DNA of 64,000 bases from Porogramme epimiltina. Lineage: Eukaryota; Basidiomycota; Agaricomycetes; Polyporales; Polyporaceae. The stretch spans positions 1-64,000 of the forward strand of contig FTLJ01000741.1 of NCBI GenBank assembly GCA_900155495.1. Direction: 5' to 3'. The translations under genes and the position numbers were made by a program. A model generated the notes under the pieces. The model saw only the letters and a list, made by a program, of their open reading frames with translations. It had not been told where the DNA came from and made no database searches. How positions within the stretch are numbered: position 1 is the stretch's first letter; every line of letters begins with the position of its first letter. Below are positions 32,154 through 43,839 of this stretch, piece after piece.

Positions 32154-33780
32154 TCACGCGACCGACTTTGGCCAGTCGTAGGTGCGCATGGTGTTGCCCT
32201 CGAAGCCTGGCTTGGAGAATGTGGGCGTAGGGGGCGCGAACGTGTCCTTGATGAGCGCCAGGGACACGGGCTGGTACGTGCTGAGCGGATCGCTGACAGC
32301 CCGACGTGCGCTGGAGGGGCATGGGGCTCGCGCGGCCAATGTTGACGTGCCGCGAGCGGTTCTTGTTCCGGTCCGGGCGGCGGAGCATGTAGACGATTGC
32401 GGCGACGGCGAGGATGAGGATGACGAGCGTGTTGAGTGCCATGATGGCGAGCATCGCGGGGATGTACATCGCGAGTTTGTTGATGGTGTCCGCGATGTCG
32501 CTCGAGCTCATCACAGAAGAAGAGCTCGAGTGGCCAGAGGTGTGGATCCTCCGCGAGCGGTGTAGAACCCCTTTGAAGCCTCGTTAGGGTCGACAAGCGA
32601 AAGGAGTTACGTGAATGGGTCACCCATTTCGCCCGAATCATCGAATCGCCGAAGTCGTAAACAGTGTTCTAGAGGGACCGCATCACGTTGCCACCGATGA
32701 GTCAATCACTACAGACAAAGTTAGAGGCGTCAAAGTACAAGTTGAGTTGCACTCACAATTGGCCAGCTCCCGCAGAAACAGTGTGAGGAATGAAGTTCCC
32801 AACACACATAGTGTCATCATTCACACCGACGAGTGAGATGTCCATAGGGTGAAACGGGTAAACGTCAGTGCTAGATGTTAAACGATGTCAGCACGGCGTG
32901 GATAGGCCTGCATCTACCCAAGCACCCGGGTTGAAGCGCAGTGTCAATCTCCGCGTTACAGGGAATAATCCCCTGATCCAAGTCCGAGCTGTGCGATGCG
33001 CCCGAGACACTGCTGTAAATAGTGTCACGGATTGCCTTGGGTGCGTAGCTACGCAGTGCGAATGTCAATCACGGTGGGAGACTAAACGACTGAGAATCCT
33101 TACATATACGATGTTCCACTGTAAAGCATGACTACAGCCAACTTGAAGTTGCCGGAGGGGGCGACGGACACAGAGCTGGTCAACGTGGGAGAGTTGTCGC
33201 TGGCGCTGCTGGCCGGGAGAAGAGCATTGAGGACGGTCCACTGAGTCGGGCTGCACTCTGGGTAGGTGGAGGTCTTGGAGCTGTTCTTTATGGCAGCATA
33301 CTCCTCTTCATATTCGCCTATACAAGAACAGTATGAATGGCGTGCTTAGCCCACGAAAGTAGGAGACGCACCAATAGCGAAAGATCGGGCCTCGACGTCG
33401 CCGCTGACCTCCGACGTCCTCTCACCTCTGTAGCGAGAACGCGATGAAGTTGGGCTCTTTCGGGTTGTCCGCGAACAGGTTGTATAGAAACTTCTCTTGG
33501 CATCAGTCATACCGGCCTTAGTGAGGGCGCCGTCAATGCCGGAGAGCTTAGTGAAGCCAAGCCTAACGATGCCATCAACGCCATACGAAAGGATGGGGTT
33601 GCTTGCTTTGAACGCATCGATAAACGCTTGCTTCATGACGTTGATGCTGCAAAGTCGACGCAGCTCAGCTTCAATGTACAAACGGATGATCTCATGTCAG
33701 AATGCATACCCTGAAAAATCAAAGGGAGTGTATGAGATATGGCAATATGTCGATCCAATGCCGTAGTACTGTATGCTGGG
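32154..33780 (-). pseudogene. decayed membrane-anchored pepsin-like aspartic protease (A1 family)
   Basis: Recognisable protease blocks appear in order on the minus strand but in different frames. They are YYGIGSTYCHISYTPFDFSG; ILSYGVDGIVRLGFTKLSGI; NLFADNPKEPNFIAFSLQR (one-base shift from the previous block); GEYEEEYAAIKNSS; VVMLYSGTSYM then YAPKAIRDTIYSSVSGA; VYPFHPMDISLVGVNDDTMC; and GDPFT-stop-LLSLVDPNEASKGF. A transmembrane tail follows (AMLAIMALNTLVILILAVAA), then after another shift TYQPVSLALIKDTFAPPTP ending in KSVA. The second catalytic Asp (normally DSGTS) is Tyr, a TAA stop interrupts the DPFTQLL region, and no intact first DTGS site is found. Weak N-terminal resemblance may extend to about 34403. 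Several independent lesions make a functional gene very unlikely. Confidence 0.7.
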
Positions 33781-34890
33781 CGTGAGCGACAGTCAGGAAG
33801 GGAAGTGTGTGTGCCGCTTACTGTGATGTTCGGGGTGTATGCCTAGAGGATATAACGTCATGCATGATCGCGCCCTACCTCCATGCATTACTGACCCACC
33901 TCGCCCGCGAGCATGCCACCTCCGAGCCCACTGCGGGCGCATCGGCTCGTGCTCACACATGTGCAATGTCACTGAGCGGCTAGTGAACTCCTCGCACTGG
34001 CCGCGCCCGGCCTCCGCACGCTCATGCTCACGCACACGCATCGCGGCGAGCGCTGGCGCACGCTCGAGCTCGTGTTCCCACCACGTGCACGTGCACCCGC
34101 CGTGTCGTCTTGCATTTCGCCGTCCAAGACATACGCCTCGCGATCGACGCGAGGACTCGGAATTCCAACTTGCGCGTGAGGTACTCCTCGTCAATTCCTG
34201 TGCGTCAGGAGAGGGGGAATCAGAGGTTGTACTCTGTGCCCATGTTCTTGTTCTTGTCGACCATCTCGACACCTTGCGCTCGATCGCGTTGAACCCTCCT
34301 GCTAGTGGCCCTACACGTCTGTTAACAGTTTTAATGACACAAGTGGGAGCTGCGCCTCCTAGAGATACACGCCGTCGAATAGTCATTGACACTATCTGCC
34401 GACTTCATGGAGGGTAAGATGTAGAGTGACGAAGAAAGCTGAGGCGGTAAGCCGCTTTAGAAGACGCAGTCACCAATATTGATAAGTGGTACAAATGTGG
34501 ATAATCATGTTGCGCCATCAGCGCTCAGCGCTTAGCCCCTACTCCGATATTCTAGACTGGTTGGAAAAACCCCATAGCGGTGTTTGGGGGCCACCTGAGT
34601 CCACGCGAGCGAGGCAGGCGCCTATCACCCCTACTTGCCTTTTTCGAAGCTGACCCGTCTTGCTTGCCATACGGCCTTCGCCCCGGGCCAAAAGAGGGCA
34701 AGACTCTGCTCGCTCCATCGCATTACCGCGCGATACTGTCCCACATTTACCGCTCGACGTCCAACTAGAGACTACATCGACGTAGTGCATCGTCCCAAGG
34801 TCCCTTCTTCAAGGCCACCGTCCTCCGCCCCAAGCCCGCTTTGACTTCAAGCTTCCGTCGGCCACCGGTAATAGTCGCCCACGCCTTGCG
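33781..34890. other. possible extension of the protease relic, then intergenic
   Basis: The minus strand from 34392 reads MTIRRRVSLGGAAPT, which could be the old N-terminus of the protease relic, but nothing catalytic is visible between it and 33780. 34404-34890 is intergenic apart from the 26-bp repeat at 34646-34671. Confidence 0.35.
34646..34671 (-). repeat. 26-bp dispersed repeat, right copy
   Basis: Inverted partner of 30934-30959. The flanks also share GGCC just outside the identity. Confidence 0.7.
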
Positions 34891-36019
34891 TCATCCGCGG
34901 TCCCGGCTCTGGGGATCGTTCGCAAAGTACGAGCTCCACCCAATCGTCTCCAGCGAGGGCACTAGCTCGGCCAGCAGCATGCCGCCGACCCGCTCCCGCT
35001 CCCGCACTGCTCCCTGGTTCTCGGCCTGGCAGATGATGCATTCGTCCGGCCCGAACGGAGGCGCTGTGTAGAAGCAGCCTGTGCGCGGCGAGGCCACCAG
35101 CACGGACGCGCAGCGGTTAAGGTGGCCGTAGAGGAGGTCCGCGTCAGAGAGGTAGATGCCCAGGAATAAGCGTCGAAGTTTCCGGAGAGGCTGCAGCGCG
35201 CGTCCGAAGGCGTTCTGCCAACGCTCGCGTATCTGTTAATGACGTCCGCTCGCGATAAGGTGGGAGAAATGCAGGGTCTCACCGCGAGGTGTTCGACAGA
35301 TGGGTGCATATCCGGGATAGGCGAGTGGATCGTGCAGCTTGATGACTCCTCGTAGCACAACCAACAGCAGGTCTTGTCCAGGCGTTCAGTACAAGAAAGT
35401 TCCAGCGCCGTTAGCGAGGAGAACCGAGAAGCAATCGTAGCGAGGAGGACCACATCGATGCGAGGTAGTGAGGTCAGCCGAAGCACAGTCAAGTTGACAA
35501 CAATGTTCTTGAATATGAGCAGAGAGCGGCTAGTTTGGGTTGAAAGACCGTCTGAAGTGAAGTCCAGTTCAAGCCTTTGAAGAGACGTGAATTGACCCAA
35601 TGTATCCAGATGAGACCCGAGAGAGACGGACGAAGATGACAACACTCTAGACGCGCGCCCGGACGGACGCATATAGCTGGTATAGCGATGCACGGAGCAA
35701 AGACAGGCTCACCGGACCCAGCGAAAGAAGTCTACGACACGATCGGAGCCCGCCCAATGCTTGGTGGAACGAATTTTGAGGAGCGTGAAGTATCGCCTCA
35801 GAGCGACATGGCGAAATTGATACGATGCCATGCTGAAGGATGCTATGCGCTTGAAAATATGTCTCTTTGCTAGTGACAAACCCACGATACAGTCCAGTAC
35901 CTCTGAAGGATAGGTTGACTGGATGATCAGACTATATTCAGTACTAGTGCATACAGTCAAGTCTAGTAGACGCTTACCGGCGGCCGATGGACGTTCCTTG
36001 GACTCGGCGTACCAGTCAT
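34891..36019 (-). CDS. F-box-like protein, agaricomycete type
   Basis: Probable substrate-recognition F-box protein of an SCF ubiquitin ligase. Exons: 36019-35978, 35918-35713, 35676-35283, 35232-34891 (327 residues). The F-box-like start is TYPSEVLDCIVGLSL... with the helix KRIASFSMASYQFRHVALRR. LRR-like lines follow (SLQRLELDFTS; LTVLRLTSLPRIDV; LTALELSCTERLDK). The C-terminal half has Cys pairs (CCWLC; CIIC) and FYTAPPFGPDEC. The first exon codes only 14 residues. The splice to exon 2 is needed because the open frame upstream of the F-box has no ATG. The target protein is unknown. F-box is inferred from pattern, not from a strong motif score. Confidence 0.68.
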
Positions 36020-36455
36020 TCTACGCTTGATCTCAAATGGGCAGCTAGGTATGAGAGAGATGGTCGTCTCCAGTCAGGAACGTCTTCCCGTCCGTAGATT
36101 CTGCTCACTGGACACATCCGGGTCGACCCTGGTTTGCTCACGTGACCGCGTATGCGTGGGGAATCGGACGTTGGAGGATGAAACCAGGGGTAACGAACTC
36201 GCTACAAAGAACTTAAGAGAAAGGGCGAGAGCCGCGAAGGCGTACTGAGGCGGCGCAGGCGTTGCGGAGTGGTCTTTGGAGGCGGCCTGAAAGAGGAAGC
36301 AAGCCCAAGCATCGTTTCATTCTACGAACACTCTTTATTCTTGAAATGGCACCGAATTTCTACAACACTGACCACTTGCATCATACATGATATCTGTTCA
36401 ACAAGCTCAACATCGACGATCCATACGTATTATCCTTTCCCATCTCTGTATAACT
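36020..36455. other. intergenic
   Basis: About 435 bp between minus-strand genes; nothing recognised. Confidence 0.5.
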
Positions 36456-38124
36456 TCACACAAATAGCTGCACATCGTGGGGTTGTTTGAAGGAGAACGA
36501 CACAGGCGCGCGGCGGGCCCAGTGTAAGTTACGCACGGTGATGATACGCTCGGCCTCCTGGAGAGGGGCGTCGAGAATCCTGACCCCGTCGGGGCGCCTG
36601 CCAAAGAAGTACCCGCGGGGAGAGAAGCCGACGATGTCGAGATAGGCGAGTATGATGGACGGGTTGGAGTCGCGGATGATGTTCGCGAGCATGAGCATCC
36701 AGTCATCTTGAGGCTCGGCAGGCTCGGGGCGCACGCCGACCTTGGCACGGTTTTCCTCGTCGACGGCCGGGTGGAAGCCGAGCTCCTCGGGTTGGATGCG
36801 GAGGACGAACGTATCGAGGTTGGGGAGCCGCATCAGCATCCCATTGAGGTGGGCCTAGGTATAGGAAGAGAGGTAGTGAGTTTCGGAGAAGTCTGAGCAC
36901 AGAAGGTGTGGCGCGTACTAGAAATTGAGGAACCATGCCCGTGTCGGGCCTCATGACGTGGTGCGACGGGACATCGAGCGCGAAACCAGTGACACAAGGA
37001 TTACCGGGGTCGAACAGATGGATGAATGCGTCGATATCTGGGGACTGGCATCGATGGTCGAAGTGGATGAGGAGCCGGGAAGGCTGAGTTGTGACAATCA
37101 GGTGGTTCAGCGCGATCATATAATCCCCGTGGGGATGGACGCGGCAGACGTCAACTCTCCAGACGCGATACAGGGTTAGACCGAGGTTGTACAGGGGCAT
37201 AAAGTCTCCGAATAGGCGACGGAGGGATTGCCATCCAGGCGTTCGGCCGACGATAACGTTCTGTTGTCGCATATGCCCTAACTGCGTTGAAGTGAGGCGT
37301 AGGTCCGTCATCGTGAGGTCTTGGACGTTGGGAAAGGCGTGGCGCATGAGGGGAAGGCTAACCCCTCTATCGAGCCCGCGCAACGACAGGGAGCGAACGT
37401 GGGGGAAACTGGGAGTGGTGGCTTCAAGCGGATACTCGCCCCCGCTCACGTCCGACAAGTACAGCACAGCCTTTTGAAGTGTGTTCCGGAAAGGAGCTAT
37501 GAGGCGGAGGACGTCGGCGGCCTTGCTGGCCCAGGGCCACCAGAAGCATAGGTCGACCGTAACGAGCGGGGCGACCAGGCCTTCAAGGGCTGAGAGAGAG
37601 GACAGCCCAAACGTGTTGGTGCGAAGGTAAACGAGGGAGCGGAGTTGAGTGAAGGCTTGGACCAGGTCTTGATGACGCTCCATCAACAGCTCGAAGCACT
37701 GGATATCGAGGCACTTGAGATTAGGAGATCCTCGAAAGACCTGGGAGAGTAGTGCGATCCCGTGAAGGGCTTCCTCCTCGTCCCGCATGCTAATACTGCT
37801 GTCATCCTCCTCTTCGCCACTGCAGTACACATCGTCGTCATCCTCTTCGCCACTGGAGTAGGGGTCGAGGTTGTCTAGCTTGAACATAAGTATGAGCGAG
37901 TGCAGGTAGGGTCCACGGTTGTTGATGTCCCGAAGGAGAAATTCACAAAAAGAAATGAGATGTCCCATGGACCCAATCACAACGCGGAAAGCGAGCGCAT
38001 ACTTTGCACCCGCGTAGTTGAGGTCATGACAAGTGCTCATAACAGCCAGGACGTCCGCGCGGTGTTCAAGGAGGGCAAGGACATTCACCCAGACGTCATA
38101 GCACAACGTGGATTGGAGGGGCAT
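36456..38124 (-). CDS. F-box/LRR-like protein A
   Basis: Exons 38124-36919 and 36854-36456 encode 534 residues. The N-terminus is F-box-like: YDVWVNVLALLEHRADVLAV then MSTCHDLNYAGAKYAL. A short acidic insert (SSGEEDDDDVYCSGEEEDD) precedes LRR-like strands (NLKCLDIQCFELL; LRSLVYLRTNTFGLSSL; VRSLSLRGLDRGV; NVQDLTMTDLRLTS). The intron falls late, before AHLNGMLMRLPNLDTFVL. Architecture, length and intron placement parallel F-box/LRR-like protein B at 41.6-43.4 kb, so the two are family members separated by an aldehyde dehydrogenase gene. A role in ubiquitin targeting is inferred from the family only. Confidence 0.7.
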
Positions 38125-39318
38125 TGGTCAAATTCTCTGGTTGAGCTTGTTAGCCCGACGTCATGGGAGAAGAAGGATTATAGCGCACGCTGAACGCGAA
38201 CTGAGAAGTAGGCACAAATGTCGGAACTTGAAGGGAGAGAGACTTGGTAGAGAGGTCGCGGATGGGAAGTGCAGTGAGTTGTACAGGTAAAGGACTTGTT
38301 TATGTGTCCCTGCCGTCATCTCCGGGGGCTGCAACGCAGCGTAGAGCGAGGCGTTTGCATGTACCATTGCGGAAGGAGGTTGTCGTGAGGTGTAGCCTTT
38401 GTGGAAGGAGACGTGTGAACTTCTTCCGGTCCGCCACCCCTCAATATCAATCCGTTTGCCTCGAGGTCACCCAATGTTCGGGCGTCGATCCACCAGAGAA
38501 GGGATAGGCCGAGATCCCGTCGATGCTCCGGTGGTTCCATCCTCCCTTACAAGGCCTCTCCTTTCAAAATTTATCGGCGCTTTTTTCCTAATACACTTGG
38601 GAACGGACACAATATCAGCCAGCAAATCGAATGAGAGGTGTGTACGTACGCACGCGAGGTCCCTGACTTGGCCGCACAAACGGGGATCAGAGTTAAGCGA
38701 CTGCGGGGCGCATGGGGTGGAGTTGTTCGGACTGGGGAACCAACGGAAGGCAAACGCCACTATCGATTTCAAGGTCAAGGAACATATTACGCGAACAAAC
38801 AGAGGTTGTCTCGGCAAGTATTTCAGATATAAACGGCAGTGAAACAGGTCAAAGGGCGGTTTATGTCGGATGATAGCCCTCCGGCCGGGTATATCCGAAA
38901 GAGCGGTTGTAGCGGTGGACAAATATGTTAATAACTTCAAATTCCCACGACTACATTAGCCACTCGGTACCTTTAACCTCGCCTCTAGGGAGACTAATGG
39001 CATTCTCGGGTCAATTGATTCTGTAAGCTCGTCCTATTACCTGACCTATTACCTGATCGCATACACCTGTTTCTTACTGCCTCTCCTGGCACGACTTTCC
39101 GAGAGCCCTTTCCCTTCAATTTCCCTTCAACCTCTCTCTACCCGCCCAGTATCTCATAAGAATGGATATATGTGAGTGTGTCAGCCATCGGATGACCCCG
39201 TGTAGTTTAATCTCCCTCGAGTATTGTCCTTGCTTCCCGTCTTCCCCGCTGCTGCCACCATCCGCTGGCATGGAATATGTCAAGTCTCCGAAACGTCCTT
39301 TACCGCCCCCCGGCTCAC
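38125..39318. other. intergenic
   Basis: About 1.2 kb between F-box A and the 3' end of aldehyde dehydrogenase 1. Open frames on both strands (for example 38467-38940 minus) show no family signal. Confidence 0.45.
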
Positions 39319-41215
39319 CTAATCGCCCTTGGAAGGTCCTGCAAGTTTCGCGACGACGGGATATGGCCCTTCTCGTTCCGGGTGCAACACGATTAAACGT
39401 GATTGTGTCCAATCATCGACGTTGAAATGTCCGTACCCACTAGCCCCTCTACGGGACCAAAAATAACACGGGGTCGATGCGGGAGCCACGATGGCACGGA
39501 GTAAATGCCAGGTACGTACCCCAATCCACCCACGGTCGGTTGGAATTCCCCATGAATAGTAGGCCCATTGACAGACACGTAATCTGTGCCATTCGGTCAC
39601 CTCGAGGTCCCCATAGATTTACGGCAACACTCACTCGCCCGAATTCGCGCACCAACGTTATGCGCAGCATACACGTCCCTCGTCCAAATACTGGCAGACA
39701 ACGAGTACTCCGAAGCGTTGGCCAGCTGGACGGCCTCGTCAATGGTGTTCGCCACCGCCAATGACACGACTGAAGAACGACGTTGGGCATGATTGACGAG
39801 GGCGGGTAACTGGGTACGTACCTGGTCCGAAGCTCTCTCTGTCCCATAAGCTCATCCCTGGCCTGACATTTCCCAGTATATGCGGTTGGACGACTCCCCC
39901 ATTCCTCTGCAAATCGCCAACCATGACATCTGCACCCCCCGCCACCGCCTCCTTCATCATTGTCAGCACGCCCTCAGCCGCCGACCGCGTCAATAGGCCG
40001 TTGAGAATTGCTGACGGATCGTTCTTTGCATCCCCGATCTTGACCTGCCTAAATGTTGCAGCTAACTCGCTGGCCAATGTAGCTTCTACACCTCGCAGGA
40101 CGATCACGCGTTCTGTAGACATGCATACTTGCCCTGCATTCATGAGGGCAGATGACGTGATAGCACGCGCCGCACGGGGGATATCTGCATCTGCTAGCAC
40201 CTACACCCGTAAGTAGGTTTACGCTACCCGTCGGGTATTCTGTTGCTCAAACGCACCACCACTGGGGCCTTTCCCCCTAGTTCCAGCACGCACGGCTTCA
40301 GCCATTTGGCCGCCTCTGAAGCAATGATTTTGCCCACGCGGTCGCCACCTGTGAACTTTGGATGGCATTAGGAACTTCGTACGATCAACATGACTCGGAG
40401 GGATCTCACGTTGATTTTGCGCACCAAACGATGCGCGATAATCTCTGCAATACGCGATGGCGAATCTTCCTTCGAAGTAGAGACGAAGTTGAGTACTCCT
40501 TTCGGCAAGCCTGCCTGTGCGATACCCCAGCTCACCAACTGTGCTCGTGCAATTATCTCGTTAGCTCACCTCTTCCATGATCTTGATCACCAAAGCTTGG
40601 CTCCGAGGGCTTTCCTCAGAACACTTGATGACAACTGTATTCCCGCAAGCAAGTGGGGCACCAAGTGCCCTTACTGTCAAGTTGAAGGGGGCGTTCCAGG
40701 GCGCCACCCCCAGTCTGGCAGTAAACAGCGCAAACGGGTCAACAATACATACAACGCGACACAGCCACTACTCACACAACTCCGAACGCCCTCTTGTGCG
40801 CGAAGACCTGCCCTCCGGGGATGAGCGACGGGAACGTAGATCCCGTCAGCAGCACCGTCATCCCTGCCAAGTTACGCAGTGCGTTGACCTGGATGTCGTG
40901 CATCGCCCCCGCCATCTCCTCCGTCGCCCCTACCTCCTCTGCGCCCGCCACGATGGCTTCCTCGCGGTACTTGCCCGACGCGACTATGTCCGCCGCGCGC
41001 AGGAAGACGTCGCGGCGTACGCTGAGCGGGGCGCTCTCCCACGCCGGGAACGCCCGTGCAGCTGCGTCCACGGCGGCCGCGCAATCGGCTGCTGTTGCGG
41101 CTGCAGCGGTACCCACGACGTCGGTGGATGCGGGGCGCAGGACGTCGTAGGTTGCACCGTTGCTCGCGGGACGCCACTCGCCGTCAATGTAGAGGGGTGT
41201 GAAATGGAGGGACAT
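39319..41215 (-). CDS. aldehyde dehydrogenase 1 (NAD(P)-dependent, salicylaldehyde-type)
   Basis: Oxidises aldehydes to acids with NAD(P). Exons: 41215-40776, 40714-40570, 40514-40410, 40355-40257, 40200-39822, 39769-39635, 39583-39520, 39448-39319 (498 residues). Markers: [16 protein letters not shown] at the start, GVAPWNAPFNLTVRAL (catalytic-region Asn), [43 protein letters not shown] (general-base Glu), NAGQVCMSTERV (nucleophile Cys), FGPVVSLAV, NGPTIHGEFQPTVGGLG and GYGHFNVDDWTQSR. All catalytic residues are present. The acceptor at 40515 is preferred over one 24 bp upstream because it gives the EEAGLPKGV join seen in the paralogue. Exons 1-7 equal those of aldehyde dehydrogenase 2 in length. 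Confidence 0.88.
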
Positions 41216-41614
41216 GATAGTGAGTCCTCGAGGTACGTGCGTAGGCTAGTTGTATTCGATGTACGTAGAGTGTAAGCTCGCCTTATAACTATCGTTATTG
41301 TTGGGCGAACTCTATTCCTAGGGGGTGATTGGTCATGAGTTAGGCTTGGACTACCAGCGGTGAGAATCGTTCTTGGTAAAGTAGGTCTTGGGGAGTGTCA
41401 TACCATCTTCTCGCGATTCAATCAGGGTGCATGATGTATTTCGGGCAATGGACGTTCTCAAGAAATCGGAGTTCCTTTGCGAAGGTCTGCACAAAAGAGG
41501 ACGGGGCTGGGGTCCTGCCGCGAAGGATGGTAGCATCGAGCATACTAGGATGAAGCAATTGGACTATCAAGGAACGTGCTAAAACAGATGACGTGGAGTA
41601 ATAGCGCCATATTT
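41216..41614. other. intergenic
   Basis: About 400 bp, promoter side of aldehyde dehydrogenase 1; no feature seen. Confidence 0.5.
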
Positions 41615-43373
41615 CTACCCTCCCCAATCCTCGTCGCCGATTACCAGCTCATCCTGCCCCAAGAACGCGTGGGATAGCTCGCAGACCTGTTCACAGTGGA
41701 ATTGCACGCCTCCCAATTGTTCATCGTGCTCTGCTGGAGTCAATGCCTCCAGTTCTATCTTCGTAGGCGAGGCGTGTATCCTCCACCCACACTGAGGTGT
41801 CCCGAGGATATCGAACAACACGTAGCGTAACGTTGGTGAAAGAACTCCCATGCGGAGCACTACCCTGCGCTGCTCTGTTGGGCTAAAGTAGGGGCTTGAC
41901 CCACGCCACTGTGTACCACCATTGGTCACCGGAACAAGTGAATGGTCTTTGCACTGCAGACGCAATCTGAAGTGCGTCAAATGCATGTAGTTTGTGAGGG
42001 CGGTCACGAGAGGATCCTAGTGGTGCAGATTACACAAGTTAGTGCCATGTCATCCGTCAAGGTGGTCAGGCTGCATGGCTCACCAGAGTACCAACCCATC
42101 CCGCTGTTACGCCCTCGAAAAGAGGTGCACATACGTCCAAAGCGAAATGAGTGATCTCGAACCACCCCGGTACTTCCAACAGCCGCGTGAACGCGTCATC
42201 TACCGACGTGTGTCGAGCAGGTAGGATGCAATGATGCCCGATGTGTAGGAAGAGGTGCCGGGGGCGCGTACCATGGAGGACGCCAGTGAGAGCCAGAAAG
42301 TCGGAGGGATGGAGGGTCGTTCGTGTGATCTCAAGCGTGCGCACATGGCGGGTTAGGCCGAGGGCATCGAGGGCGAAGAGATCTCCACGCAAGATCGTCA
42401 GTTCGGGCCAGTGCATGCTGTCGGGGGTCTCTCTGTTCCTTAGTGCGACCGCCGGATGGGAAATGCCGGTGCGGAATGTGAGGTCGAAGAGTTCGAGGGT
42501 CCTAAGGGCCGGAAAACCGTGGAGGAGGGTCTTGAGAGTGAGAGAAGCAATGTGATGAAGGGAAAGGAAGAGGACACAGGGGTAGACTGGTACGGATTGT
42601 GGGGGCTGACGAGCATCTGCTGCGATGTGATAGGCTGTGATGGACTTCAAGGTAGCTTTGTGGGGCTCCAAAGCTGTCAGAACGTCGTCGTAGTCCGAGT
42701 TGCAGTAGAAATCGATGACCACCTCTGCCAAGGGTGCCAACATGGTACTAAGAACCACTTGAGCGCGGAAGCCGAGTGAGGAGAGATGGAGGCGCTTGAA
42801 TGACCGAGACGAGGAGAGTGTCTTGGCCAACTGGTGATCGCTATCTTGAAGATCCGACACATACTCGTCGAGCTGGAGCAGCTCTTCGCATAAGTCTACT
42901 CGGAGTTCTTCTAAGTTAGAAGTGGAGCCTAGAACCTGTTTCAGCAGAGACAATGTTTCGATCTCGGCTTCCGTATAGCATTCTAGAAGGGCCCCTTCCT
43001 CTTCGCCATGTTCTTCAAGAGGCGTTGGTCCGGCTTCCACCGTCTGTGCGTCAAAATTGACGCGTAGGGTGAGCTTGCGAACGTGGACAGCCCTGAGAGG
43101 CGCGTTGCGCAAGATGAACCGACAAAACGAGTGGAGTTTGAAAATGTTCTTGATATCTACTCCGCGCCGAAGAAGATGGGGCATGCCAGCGGCATGCAAC
43201 TCCTTGCATGTTAGCATCAGTGAGGATATGTCTCGCTGATTCTCGAGGAGTGGGAACAAAAGGCAAAAAACGTCGTAATCCAGAGTGGTAGTGTTGCGTA
43301 AGCCTTGCTCCCTGATGTCATGGATGTGTTAACACGGATATCGACAAGACAAATACAGTCAGGGGACGTACAT
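41615..43373 (-). CDS. F-box/LRR-like protein B with a start codon split by an intron
   Basis: Predicted exons: 43373-43372 (AT), 43311-42135, 42016-41615, giving 526 residues. The protein starts MEQGLRNTTTLDYDVFCLLF, then LLENQRDISSLMLTCKELHA (F-box-like). LRR-like lines follow (NLEELRVDLCEELLQL; FKRLHLSSLGFRAQV; LRTLELFDLTFRTG; VRTLEITRTTLHPSD). The frame upstream of LDYDVF has no ATG, whereas splicing ...CCACCAT to G-GAG creates ATG in good context. A fallback start would be the internal ATG at 43259, which removes part of the F-box-like helix. Paralogous to F-box/LRR-like protein A. The target is unknown. Confidence 0.66.
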
Positions 43374-43839
43374 GGTGGGCGAATGTAGCGGAGTGCCACT
43401 AAGAAGAATAAGCCGAGGTGGGTAGGAGGGGAGAGATCCACACACATACTCAAACTCTCTCCCTCTCCTTTTATGGCGCTGAACAGCCGCGGGTTGCGCA
43501 TGAAGGAGGTCATTGTTTAGTCATCTAATGCAAGGAACAATATAAGTTCCTCAAAATGACACGGCCTTTGCAACAGTGGAGGACTGTGGCTATGCTTACT
43601 TTCGCTTTCCCTTGGCGCAGCTCTAAACACGGAGACCAATGGATGAAAGCAATATCCTAAAAAGTGACCTTGTCAGTAGCTAGGAGACCCATTACACTGT
43701 CGTCTTTCTTTATTCGCACCCTAGGCCGTGCCGAAAGCGTCTCCGAACGCTTCATAGGCTGTTCAAAATGTTTATTGCAATAACAAGGCTCTTATCTATC
43801 ATCAAAGTCGTGAAAGATCGTACTAACGCTAGGGAATGC
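43374..43839. other. intergenic
   Basis: About 465 bp; 5' leader of F-box B and 3' flank of PQ-loop copy 2. Nothing else recognised. Confidence 0.5.

Noticed and set aside
38467..38940. 157-codon minus-strand frame upstream of F-box A
   Set aside because: No recognisable motifs and no splice partners; treated as intergenic.
40515..40538. Upstream splice acceptor adding LVSWGIAQ to aldehyde dehydrogenase 1
   Set aside because: The downstream acceptor gives the same join as the paralogue and equal exon length.
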